NCBI GenBank assembly: GCA_012031035.1
Contig: JAAUUT010000015.1
Span: 1-64,000, forward strand
Direction of reading: 5' to 3'
Length of the DNA stretch: 64,000 bases
Origin: Candidatus Altimarinota bacterium
GTDB lineage: Bacteria; Cyanobacteriota; Cyanobacteriia; Cyanobacteriales; Microcystaceae
Part shown: piece after piece, positions 56,401 to 64,000 of the stretch
How positions within the stretch are numbered: position 1 is the stretch's first letter
How the letters are laid out: each line of letters opens with the position of its first letter
The notes under the pieces: generated by a model
Databases searched by the model: none
What the model saw: the letters and a program-made list of their open reading frames with translations, nothing else
Told to the model about the DNA's origin: nothing
Program-made: the position numbers and the translations under genes

Positions 56401-56483
56401 GCTAACAACACAGTGGAGCGGACGGTATAAAGTCTTCGCGCTTCGTTTCAGTCATATCTGCCGCCGCTCACTTTAGCCGTTAC
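56401..56483 (+). other. attC-like recombination site 3
   Basis: GCTAAC...GTTAC outer boxes (56401-56406; 56479-56483) enclose arms GTGGAGCGGACGG (56413-56425) and CCGCCGCTCAC (56461-56471). The arms pair perfectly except for two unpaired bases on one side, a hallmark of attC. It begins 18 bases after the toxin stop. Confidence 0.45.
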
Positions 56484-56497
56484 TTCATAAATGGTCT

Positions 56498-57355
56498 TTA
56501 AGAGTTATGTAATTGCTTGCCTTTTGGAATCGCGATCGCGTGTCCGACATTCCACGAAATTTTCGGATAAGCATCTGCTAAATTCTCAATTTCATAACCG
56601 TATTCTCGCAAAAAAGAAGCAATTTCTTCTCGCTTTGACAGCATGATTTCTTTGTTGCGATCGTCAACTTCATACAAGATGATGGGTTGATATTCTTGAA
56701 TGGTTTGAGTCATCCCATACAAAACATCAATTTCTGCTCCTTCTACATCAATTTTTACCAATGTAGGCGGATCTATCTCTTTTTGCTTGAGTAAATCATC
56801 GATAGAAACAACATCGATATTAATAATGTCTCTAGCATCAGCCCTCGACCCTACTGTAGCTAAAGTATGACCGCCACTATAGGCAGCTAACAAGAGTTCT
56901 GCTTGTCCTGTGGTACGCGAAACCGCTTTTGCGATCGCGCTAACATGAGTAAATCGATTGATTTGAATATTGTGTTGTAAAGTTGCAACATTGACCGCTT
57001 CTGGTTCAAAAGCATAAACTTTGCCCGAAGAACCAACTAATTTTGCTGCCAAAATCGTAAAAAATCCCACATTAGCCCCAATATCATAAAAAATATCTCC
57101 TGGTTTGAGATATTGAGACAGGGTTTCTTGGACTGACATTTCATAAGTCCCTAATGCAGTATCGAGATTATATGCACCCGCATTAAATTTCAGTCCCGCA
57201 GCAACCCCATGTTTGATGGTGAGATCTCTTTTAATTAAACCCACACGAGCAAAATGACCTAGCTTTCCCTTAGAAGGAAGAGATTCTAACCAGCTTAAAG
57301 GCAAACTTCTGGCAACTAAACTCAAAATAGTCCAAGTTATGTTTTTTAGACCCAT
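56498..57355 (-). CDS. FkbM family methyltransferase
   Basis: SAM-dependent methyltransferase of 285 residues, acting on sugars or other small molecules, often in surface-polysaccharide loci. Motif I is IFYDIGANVGFFTILAAKL, with YAFEPEAVNVATLQHNI, LVKIDVEGAEIDVLYGM and PIILYEVDD typical of FkbM. ATG 57355 (MGLKNITW) is chosen over the in-frame 57403 because it follows the upstream gene's stop by five bases. A truncated copy of its 3' end lies at 55334-55528. Confidence 0.88.
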   Translation of the reverse strand: MGLKNITWTILSLVARSLPLSWLESLPSKGKLGHFARVGLIKRDLTIKHGVAAGLKFNAGAYNLDTALGTYEMSVQETLSQYLKPGDIFYDIGANVGFFTILAAKLVGSSGKVYAFEPEAVNVATLQHNIQINRFTHVSAIAKAVSRTTGQAELLLAAYSGGHTLATVGSRADARDIINIDVVSIDDLLKQKEIDPPTLVKIDVEGAEIDVLYGMTQTIQEYQPIILYEVDDRNKEIMLSKREEIASFLREYGYEIENLADAYPKISWNVGHAIAIPKGKQLHNS

Positions 57356-57359
57356 TTTA

Positions 57360-59483
57360 TTAACTCTTTGCGATAAAGTTGTTAAATACACTGCCAGTAT
57401 CATTGCCCCATTCCCAATTAGCTACAATCCCCACGCGGTTAATCGTCATTGGTGCAAGATTTGGATAAACATCTCTCAGAGAACGATATAAAACTGGTTC
57501 ATCGTTAACAAAAGCAGTATAGTTTAAACCGTCAAAAACAACGCGAAGTCTGTGGGAAACGCCCCAAGAAACTCGACTCCCAACATTCGTCCAGACAGCA
57601 TCGTATAAATCTTCAAAACCATTAATCGTGAAAAAGGATGAGATGGAAGCGCCTGCAAACCAGTCATCCAGCCAGTTATTAATGATGATGTAGTTTTCGG
57701 GGTCTTGCCAAAAAATCAGTCCGCCACGACCCTTTTCTCCCTGTCCGCGCTTGCTTCCTGGGGGGGTAATTTCCACTTGAATATCGGCAAATTCAGGGTT
57801 TTCCCAAGCAACGGTATAAGCGGTACGACCGGGATTATGCTTTTTGGCACTTGCTTTGACTTTTGCGCTATTATTTTCGGTATACTCGACTATCCCTGTG
57901 CCTATTTCTTTACGCCAAGGGAGATCTCCAATCGTCGTCATTGTTCCGGCTAAATCTGTCACGCGATCGCTTGTAAAATTATCGCTAACTAATACTTGTT
58001 TTCCCTCTGCAACCCAAGGAGAACCGAGATCTAATTGCTTGGGGATGGCTATACTGCGAGGATGCGCTTCCAAAGAACGGAAATACGAACTATTGTTGCT
58101 TTCAAGAGATTGAATACCTACCCCTGTTGAATTTTGTAAGCGAGTGTCGGAAAATGCGGTATCAAAGACTAATTTGCCGTTCAGATAAAGGCTAAATGTC
58201 GTACCATCATCTAATACTTGCAAAGAATGAACAGTGTTTGGTTCGAGATGCCAGCGATCGCTAATGGCTATGCTCTTACCAATACCATTTTCCTGAATTA
58301 AGAGTTGACATTTCTCGCCTCCTATCAAGAAACTCCAAAAATTTTCTGAGTCTTGGAAGCGCCAGACAATTCCTGCTGTAGTTATCGTGTCAGAAGTCTC
58401 TAATATGAGATGAACTAAACCAGAAGTAATATCAGTATCTAGGATGCCTAAACTATGCTCCGATATCGCTAACGTCCCATTTGCCGTTTTTTGGTAATGT
58501 CCTTGGCAAACAGTCCACAAACCGCCGATTTCTGCTTTTGTATCCCCCAGCAAACTATCGCCAGTTAAGCTATCCGCCGCAACAGCCGTACCATACCAAG
58601 TAGTTAATTCTGGAATTTTATGTATCTGAGTGCCATAAACGCGGGTATCGACCCAAAAACCAATCTCTCCTTGGACGCTTTGATAGATTCCTGCATATAC
58701 CGTAGCATCTCGATTGAAGGGCTCGATCGCAATGGGACGCATATTAGGATAAGCCGCCAAACCACGAGCATTGGGAACTGAAGCGATATAATAAGCTGCT
58801 CCCGCTTCGCGTAAGATTGTGATGTAATAAATCTGAAGATTTTGCAATCCTTTAAACGCAGAAAGCATATTTGAACCGACGCGAGTCCAAAGTTCTCCAT
58901 TTTCATGACTTGCTGCGTGTACGATAAACGCATTCCCTTCATCGAGAGGATTAGCAGGAATTTCGTTAGGAAACCAACCAACAGCCAAGTTTTCGGAAAT
59001 CAAAGGTAACTGATTCTTTTGACGAGTGAATTTATACCAATACAGCAGCCGCCGCAGTATATTCTTCTTATCTGGAGACTTAGTTAACAAAGATAACAGG
59101 TATTGAGGCACAGCAGAGCGTATTCGTCGTTCTACTTTACTTCCACGAAACCAAGTCAGCAAACGTTTCTTAAAACTTTCGGGAATATAGCCCATCTGGG
59201 AAGTATTGTGACCGTTGAGGAGAAAGGTTGCAAATGCAAGTCCATTGGCGCGAGTATAAGGCCCATAAGCAATTCCCGCACGTCCCCATCCAGGTTGAAC
59301 TAAAGGTTTTATCCGTAAGGCGTTATTATCAATGCCTATCGTCCCTTCAACATCTATCCCTTTGCGAGTGATACCAGTAAGATTTTTACTCCCAATAACT
59401 CTACCTACGGGTTGATTGTCGGAATACAAGTCGATGAGAACGTTGCTGGCTGCTTTAGTTTCGCTCAAACCCTGTTTATCCAT
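57360..59483 (-). CDS. Large beta-sandwich (concanavalin/LamG-like) protein of unknown function
   Basis: The 707-residue protein has no signal peptide. An N-terminal region (GTIGIDNNALRIKPLVQPGW) is followed by a basic stretch (FKKRLLTWFRG) and two jelly-roll regions: GIVWRFQDSENFWSFLIGGE with SLYLNGKLVFDTAFSD, and GGLIFWQDPENYIIINNWLD with YTAFVNDEPVLYRSL. These resemble polysaccharide-binding concanavalin-like domains. It is four bases upstream of fkbM, so the two are co-transcribed. Probably linked to surface polysaccharide; no function established. Confidence 0.65.
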   Translation of the reverse strand: MDKQGLSETKAASNVLIDLYSDNQPVGRVIGSKNLTGITRKGIDVEGTIGIDNNALRIKPLVQPGWGRAGIAYGPYTRANGLAFATFLLNGHNTSQMGYIPESFKKRLLTWFRGSKVERRIRSAVPQYLLSLLTKSPDKKNILRRLLYWYKFTRQKNQLPLISENLAVGWFPNEIPANPLDEGNAFIVHAASHENGELWTRVGSNMLSAFKGLQNLQIYYITILREAGAAYYIASVPNARGLAAYPNMRPIAIEPFNRDATVYAGIYQSVQGEIGFWVDTRVYGTQIHKIPELTTWYGTAVAADSLTGDSLLGDTKAEIGGLWTVCQGHYQKTANGTLAISEHSLGILDTDITSGLVHLILETSDTITTAGIVWRFQDSENFWSFLIGGEKCQLLIQENGIGKSIAISDRWHLEPNTVHSLQVLDDGTTFSLYLNGKLVFDTAFSDTRLQNSTGVGIQSLESNNSSYFRSLEAHPRSIAIPKQLDLGSPWVAEGKQVLVSDNFTSDRVTDLAGTMTTIGDLPWRKEIGTGIVEYTENNSAKVKASAKKHNPGRTAYTVAWENPEFADIQVEITPPGSKRGQGEKGRGGLIFWQDPENYIIINNWLDDWFAGASISSFFTINGFEDLYDAVWTNVGSRVSWGVSHRLRVVFDGLNYTAFVNDEPVLYRSLRDVYPNLAPMTINRVGIVANWEWGNDTGSVFNNFIAKS

Positions 59484-59687
59484 TATCTATTTTTGAAAGA
59501 AATTGCATTCAAGCAAAAAACTCGCAGCAAGATTGTACTATTACCGCAAGAATCAAATAGCTTTAATACCAAAATTTTTCTAAATTCTAATTATGTTTGC
59601 AATCCGAAAGCAAGTAAGCCGAAGGACGGCAATTCAACTAAAGTTTTATCTCTAAATAGATTCAGCCTAAATAGTGGCACAGTAACG

Positions 59688-60299
59688 ATGAGTCATAATT
59701 TGATGTTGAAAAACTCTTCTATCCCTATCTCCACCATTGCCCAAGTTTTGGCAGAATCCTTTGCTGACGACCCCAGCTTTAACCTTGTCTTCGACCGAGA
59801 TATCAATCGTTTATCGGCTATACAGGCGTTTTTCGAGCCATTTGTGGCGGATGCTAGTGAACGCGGCAAAATTATCGTCGAACCCAATTGGCAAGGAGCT
59901 TGTATTTGGTATCCTGCGGAAGTGGAAATTTTTAATGAACAATTCGAGCAAACGTTGATGGAGATTATTAAGACTATTACAAAGTTTGCTGGCGAAAAAT
60001 CTGCTCAACGGTTTCAACATCTAATCGAACAACTTGGCGATAGCGAACCGCAACAAAGCCATTGTGAAGTATTTTTTCTTGGGTTGAAACCATCCGCAAG
60101 AGGAAAGGGCATCGGTCAAGATTTACTCAAACCCGTTCTTGATTACGCAGATAAAAACCAAGTTCCTTGTTATCTTGTTTCCTCGACTTCTCGCAATATT
60201 TCTTTTTACGAACGTCATGGGTTTAAAAAATATTGTCCTATCGAGATTAACGACACCTATTCCATGACAGGTATGTGGCGAGATTTTGTTAGTGACTAG
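59688..60299 (+). CDS. GNAT family N-acetyltransferase
   Basis: About 203 residues from ATG 59688 (MSHNLMLKNSSIPIST). The acetyl-CoA loop is FFLGLKPSARGKGIGQDLLK and the C-terminus YLVSSTSRNISFYERHGFKK is standard. The frame is open to 59412, but that part is antisense to the beta-sandwich gene and unlike GNAT proteins. Similar to the acetyltransferases that ride in polysaccharide clusters. Substrate unknown. Confidence 0.85.
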   Translation: MSHNLMLKNSSIPISTIAQVLAESFADDPSFNLVFDRDINRLSAIQAFFEPFVADASERGKIIVEPNWQGACIWYPAEVEIFNEQFEQTLMEIIKTITKFAGEKSAQRFQHLIEQLGDSEPQQSHCEVFFLGLKPSARGKGIGQDLLKPVLDYADKNQVPCYLVSSTSRNISFYERHGFKKYCPIEINDTYSMTGMWRDFVSD

Positions 60300-60309
60300 C
60301 AAACTTATA

Positions 60310-61171
60310 TCATCTTTGTTCTTTACCTTCTGCCTTAGCGTGATGATAGCGTCGGAAAATTTCGTGTTCTTGGAAAAAACACTTAAGAAAGTCTCCATTG
60401 GAGATATCGCCTAAAGTAGCCCAATTAGACTTAGGTAAAAGGCGGGTCATCTGAGATTTATGTTGTGCTAAGGCTTTGCTGTTTATTTTCAAGAATATCT
60501 CCTATGTAAACGGAACATCGGAAATCCTGTAACAAACGCAAGCCAAAGCCATAATCTAGGGTATTTTTGAGAATAACAGACCTTAACGGTTCTTTCCTGG
60601 CAAATAATTCAACCCAGGGCCAATGAAACCAAAACCAGATTGGATATTCATAAACGATCGCATCTTTTGTGTATGATTGCAATGCAGACTTAACGATTCT
60701 GGTAGTGGCTAAATGGTCTTCCGACCACAACAAGGGTTCCCTAGAATAAGGAATAAAAATTTCTTCTGGCTTTTGTTCGTCGAGAATCTGTTTAACTTTG
60801 GCAATAGCTATCTCTTCTAAGTCTTTTAACTTGGTTTCTTCGAGTTTGAGGCACAAAACATCATCTTTATTCAGTCCTAACAATTGAGCGCAAGCGACAC
60901 CTTCATTTTGCCGAATTACTCTTAACTCATCTTCTGAAATTAAGTGTTTGTGAGACTTGCTTCCATCTGTCATAAAGACGATTTTTACATCTGCACCCGC
61001 TTGTTTCTTTTTGAAAATGATGCCGCCACAGCCAAGGGTTTCATCGTCAAAATGCGGGGAAAATACGATCGCAGATCTCTGTAAATATTGGCGATCGTAT
61101 TCGCTACAGTTATTTATAAGTATTTTTTTATATATTTGACTGACTTTATTTGCGATCGCCGATTTACTCAT
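60310..61171 (-). CDS. PIG-L family deacetylase, one frame break
   Basis: De-N-acetylates GlcNAc-containing lipids or small glycosides; zinc enzyme. The N-terminal frame shows AIVFSPHFDDETLGCGGIIF with the P-H-x-D-D metal motif, FMTDGSKSHKH, and SEDHLATTRIV with a further His. It stops in SLSTT, but removing one base of the AAA/TTT at 60475-60477 continues into ALAQHKSQMTRLLPKSNWAT and gives 286 residues. Convergent with the GNAT gene, ten bases apart. Acts presumably with the neighbouring glycosyltransferase. Confidence 0.85.
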
Positions 61172-61405
61172 CAAAGATCCTTATGAATGTAGAGGAAGCG
61201 GAAAAAGCGATTTCGATCGCCGTCTTCATAATAATCCTATAAAAGATAACTATATAGAAAAATTCCGTAGAATTAGGTAGTTAGACGGACATGAGCAATG
61301 TCGCAACACCAAGAAAAATCATAGAAATCGATGGGACTGCGCTCATGTAGCATAGTCCGCACGCAAGCGAAAAACTTAAAGCCAAAGCTGGCTCGGAGGT
61401 GAACA

Positions 61406-62038
61406 ATGGTACGAAAGGTTTTGCTCGTCTGTGGTATCTTGTCTTCGCTGCTGTATGTTGCCACCGTCGTACTTGCACCTATGTGGTGGGAAGGCTATAA
61501 CTCTACCTCTCAAACCGTCAGCGAGCTAATCGCTATCGACGCTCCGACGAGTCCCCTCGTCGTCCCACTTTTCATCACGTATGCCCTACTTGTGTTCGCC
61601 TTCGGAATCGGGGTTTGGCGAGCGTCTGGTCGAAAGCGCGCTCTGCGCTTCACGGCGGTTGGGCTGATTGGAAAGGAGGTTCTCGGCTTGGTGGGGACAA
61701 TATTTTTCCCGATGCACCTACGCGGGGTCGAGGCAACGCTTACCGACAATATGCACGCAATTCTAACGTTTGTGGGGCTTCTTTTCATGCTACTTGCTCT
61801 GGGGTTCGGGTCTACTGCATTCGGAAAGTGGTTCCGCCTCTATTCGATTGAAACAATCCTGATATTTGTCGTGTTTGGTGCTTTGGCAGGTTTGGACGGT
61901 TCTCGGCTTGCGGCAAACCTGCCTACGCCGTGGATGGGGTTTTGGGAGCGTATTAACATCTTCGGCTATATGCTATGGGTCGTGGTGCTCGCCATTGCTC
62001 TCTTGCGCAGCAGAGTGGAACAGCCTCAAGATAAATAA
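61406..62038 (+). CDS. DUF998 family membrane protein, likely horizontally acquired
   Basis: The 210-residue protein has six hydrophobic segments (VRKVLLVCGILSSLLYVATV, PLFITYALLVFAFGIGVW) and the DUF998 signature WWEGYNSTSQTVSELIAIDA and GVEATLTDNMHAI. No function established. Its DNA is much richer in G+C than its neighbours: 61621-61680 has 37 G+C of 60, against about 40 per cent nearby. ATG 61406 follows GGAGGTGAACA, a strong ribosome site. Probable recent transfer. Confidence 0.85.
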   Translation: MVRKVLLVCGILSSLLYVATVVLAPMWWEGYNSTSQTVSELIAIDAPTSPLVVPLFITYALLVFAFGIGVWRASGRKRALRFTAVGLIGKEVLGLVGTIFFPMHLRGVEATLTDNMHAILTFVGLLFMLLALGFGSTAFGKWFRLYSIETILIFVVFGALAGLDGSRLAANLPTPWMGFWERINIFGYMLWVVVLAIALLRSRVEQPQDK

Positions 62039-62041
62039 TAT

Positions 62042-63331
62042 CTAAAGATTTTCGTAATAATAGAGCAATTTTTCAACAATGCGATTCCAGGAAAATAATT
62101 CAACTGCCCGTTGATGACCCGCCTCTCCCATTGTTACTCTGAGATTATCATCGTTTAAAAGGCGAAGTAAAGATCCTGCTAATGCTTCCAAATCGCCAGA
62201 TTCAAATACATATCCCGTTTTTTCGTTTAAAATTGCTTCTGGTATCCCTCCGATCCGACTGCCGACAACAGGAAGACTGCTAGCCATTGCTTCGAGAATT
62301 GGCATTCCTAATGCTTCGCTCAATGAAGAGTTAATATATACATCGGCATTCTGATAATATTTATCGAGTTTTTTATGAGAAACCGAACCGCAGAATGTTA
62401 CCTGTTTTGCCGCTTCTGGAGACAGTAGCTTTTGTAATTGTTCGTAGTAAGTTAATGTTTCACCCGTTACTGGATCGGGAGTATAAAATGAAATTAAATT
62501 CGCTACTTTGGGGTCGTCATCGCTTAAAGCAATAATAAATTCTTTTGGTAACGTGCCTATCCCGCCAACTATATCGAGGCGAACGTTAGGAAATTGCTTG
62601 ACTACTTTTTCAAAAGCTTCTAATAGTACGTGTACGCCTTTTTCTGGCGATACTCTACCGACAAATAGTAGCTTTTTAATATCATCTTTATCGTGAGATT
62701 CGTCTTTGACTTTTTGATTAAAGAAATGCGAATCTACACCGTTGTAAACTGTTTGACATTTATTAGCAAATTCTGAGAATTGCTGACGTACTTTTTCGGT
62801 TATAAATTCACTACAACCGACAATTAAATCTGCATATTTTAGCCTTCGCTCGATCGCATCTCGATCTAATTGCGATAACCATTGACAGTGCATATGCAGC
62901 ACAATTTTAATTTTAGGATTCAGCGATCGCACGATCGGAATAAATTGAGAAAAGTTATGAATATGAACGATGTCAATTTTTTGCTTTTTTAATTCGTTAG
63001 CTACGCCCAAACCATAAGTTAAATAGTATAAGCTAGAAGCATAATCGGGCTTTTTAGAACTAAATATTCCAGGAATTTTGTTAATTATTTTTAGTAATAA
63101 TTTATCGCTTACTGTTGGAATAAATTGATAATTTACCCCTTCATGAGACTCGCTTGTTTTCTTTATAGTTTTGCCTTTAGCTGGCGTATAGACAATTACA
63201 TCGTATTTAGCAGCTAAACGACGAACTATCTGAGCCGTCACAATGCCGATAGAATCTACTGGATTGGGAAAAGAAGTGTAAAGAAAGGGCTGATTGACAA
63301 AAGCTATTTTCAATCTCATTTTTTTATTCAT
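62042..63331 (-). CDS. GT4 glycosyltransferase
   Basis: GT-B fold enzyme of 429 residues. N-domain: IAFVNQPFLYTSFPNPVDSI and IVHIHNFSQFIPIVRSL; C-domain: KKLLFVGRVSPEKGVHVLLE, VTFCGSVSHKKLDKYYQNAD and the EX7E motif SEALGMPILEAMASSLPVVG. It transfers a sugar from a nucleotide donor to a growing glycan. It probably belongs with PIG-L and FkbM to a surface-polysaccharide locus. It starts three bases below the DUF998 stop on the opposite strand (convergent). Confidence 0.9.
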   Translation of the reverse strand: MNKKMRLKIAFVNQPFLYTSFPNPVDSIGIVTAQIVRRLAAKYDVIVYTPAKGKTIKKTSESHEGVNYQFIPTVSDKLLLKIINKIPGIFSSKKPDYASSLYYLTYGLGVANELKKQKIDIVHIHNFSQFIPIVRSLNPKIKIVLHMHCQWLSQLDRDAIERRLKYADLIVGCSEFITEKVRQQFSEFANKCQTVYNGVDSHFFNQKVKDESHDKDDIKKLLFVGRVSPEKGVHVLLEAFEKVVKQFPNVRLDIVGGIGTLPKEFIIALSDDDPKVANLISFYTPDPVTGETLTYYEQLQKLLSPEAAKQVTFCGSVSHKKLDKYYQNADVYINSSLSEALGMPILEAMASSLPVVGSRIGGIPEAILNEKTGYVFESGDLEALAGSLLRLLNDDNLRVTMGEAGHQRAVELFSWNRIVEKLLYYYENL

Positions 63332-63640
63332 TTTAATAAAGACACAAGTAACGTTAGAATAGCTTGAATTATTTATTAAAGTTCATAATTTATTAACAAC
63401 TAAAGCCTACATCAAGCATATTCGTCAATATCTTTTCTCTAAATTTACCGAATTTTTAGAAAAATTTGTAGAAAAATGGTTAGGAGGCGATCGCTCTTTG
63501 GATAGTGGCCAAGGCGATCGTATATCGATAATATTCTGAATTTTTATGAGTTAGACAACTTAGCATTATTGAGACGCTAAAATTCGCATATAAAATTTTT
63601 GCTTCAAACAATTTTTAGCCTAACAATTCTCTGGGTGAGA
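63332..63640. other. Gene-free stretch before the glycosyltransferase
   Basis: About 310 A+T-rich bases with two HIP1-like octamers near 63488 and 63510. No RNA gene or repeat array seen. It holds the glycosyltransferase promoter on the left. Confidence 0.4.
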
Positions 63641-64000
63641 TTACTCCAAAAACGGACGTGCCAAGAAAAAACTACAAATCGACTTAGCATCTATTGGCGC
63701 ACCTTCTAAAATTGCTTTCTCCAATTCCAGAGGACTCATCAAAACCACTTCGATATCTTCATCGTCATCTTGTTCGGGAGGTTGTTCTAACTTTTCTAAA
63801 TCCTGCGCCAAAAAAGCATAGATATATTCATCGGAATACCCAGGTGCGAGGGCAAATTTTCCGAGACTTTGCCATTTATTGGCACGATAACCCGTTTCTT
63901 CTTCAATTTCTCGCTTAATCGTCTCGGCAGGATCTTCATCGGGTTCTACCGTACCCGCTGGAAACTCCATCAATCGTCCTGCAACGGCAAAACGATACTG
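63641..64000 (-). CDS. NUDIX hydrolase, ADP-ribose pyrophosphatase-like, partial
   Basis: The visible part holds the Nudix box GTVEPDEDPAETIKREIEEE then TGY, and GKFALAPGYSDEYIYAFLAQ, typical of ADP-ribose pyrophosphatases. The frame continues off the right edge of the window (QYRFAVAGRL before MEFPAG), so the N-terminus is missing. The start codon is outside the window. Confidence 0.88.
   Translation of the reverse strand, partial: QYRFAVAGRLMEFPAGTVEPDEDPAETIKREIEEETGYRANKWQSLGKFALAPGYSDEYIYAFLAQDLEKLEQPPEQDDDEDIEVVLMSPLELEKAILEGAPIDAKSICSFFLARPFLE

Noticed and set aside
59412-59687. N-terminal extension of the GNAT gene from ATG 59412
   Set aside because: This part is antisense to the beta-sandwich gene start and its promoter, and the family begins at 59688.
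61280-61286. GTTAGAC as an attC R' box before the DUF998 gene
   Set aside because: No matching R'' box or complementary arms were found upstream.
1-64000. Very many GCGATCGC palindromes as regulatory sites
   Set aside because: They are HIP1 octamers found throughout coding and non-coding cyanobacterial DNA and are not specific operators.
1-64000. tRNA, rRNA or CRISPR loci
   Set aside because: No T-loop plus acceptor pairing, rRNA core sequence or regularly spaced spacer array was found by eye; a covariance-model scan would be needed to exclude a tRNA.

Overview
The window is chromosomal DNA from a cyanobacterium. It carries apcF (phycobilisome core), ndhN (cyanobacterial NDH-1), ictB, gun4, a fused NADPH-thioredoxin reductase/thioredoxin (NTRC), a YggT/Ycf19 protein, an NtcA-type glnA promoter and very many copies of the HIP1 octamer GCGATCGC. 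The A+T-rich composition, tetratricopeptide-repeat Ser/Thr kinases and AdhE fit a unicellular or pleurocapsalean lineage; I cannot name the species.

Layout. 1-9.8 kb: glnA, apcF, a DNA glycosylase/GNAT pair, adhE, clpS, a CPBP membrane protease and a DUF1350 hydrolase. 10-20.8 kb: an internally deleted amt remnant beside an intact amt, ribD, ndhN, ictB, a degenerate GAF histidine kinase, gun4 and icd. 21-28 kb: a P-loop/TPR membrane protein with MoxR and a dihaem cytochrome, remA-gmk, a glycosyltransferase with an in-frame stop, and YbjQ. 28-35.5 kb: glmM, a TnpB element, a hydrolase, rpmB, NTRC and an unusual cytochrome b domain protein. 35.5-48.5 kb: signalling genes, namely two Ser/Thr kinases, a CBS-PAS-GGDEF-EAL protein, a Ras-like GTPase, an OmpA/BON membrane protein and a coiled-coil protein, plus a 3-hydroxybutyrate oligomer hydrolase. 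48.5-52.2 kb: a TetR-linked cluster of a haem-oxygenase-like protein and a class II aldolase-like fusion. 52.2-56.5 kb: MscS/cNMP-binding genes, then an accessory stretch of truncated genes, a MOSC protein, a toxin-antitoxin pair and three attC-like sites. 56.5-64 kb: a surface-polysaccharide type cluster (FkbM, a large beta-sandwich protein, PIG-L, GT4) and a partial NUDIX gene.

How genes work together. glnA, amt, icd and the NtcA-like sites belong to nitrogen/2-oxoglutarate balance. The run 45902 to 40007 on the minus strand looks like one signalling unit joining an envelope protein, a small GTPase and cyclic-di-GMP turnover. The 48.6-52.2 kb cluster shares a palindromic operator with its TetR gene.

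Two patterns cut across the window. First, glnA, ribD, the GGDEF-EAL gene, the OmpA gene, a Ser/Thr kinase, MscS/cNMP, PIG-L and tnpB each carry frame breaks of a single base, mostly in short homopolymer runs; correcting them restores lengths that suit each family. This looks more like sequencing error than mass gene decay. Second, several intact genes sit beside a remnant of a second copy keeping only gene ends (amt, class II aldolase-like, fkbM), which looks like real duplication followed by deletion. The most interesting candidates are the OmpA/GTPase/c-di-GMP cluster, the TetR/aldolase/haem-oxygenase-like cluster and the attC-like cassette array.
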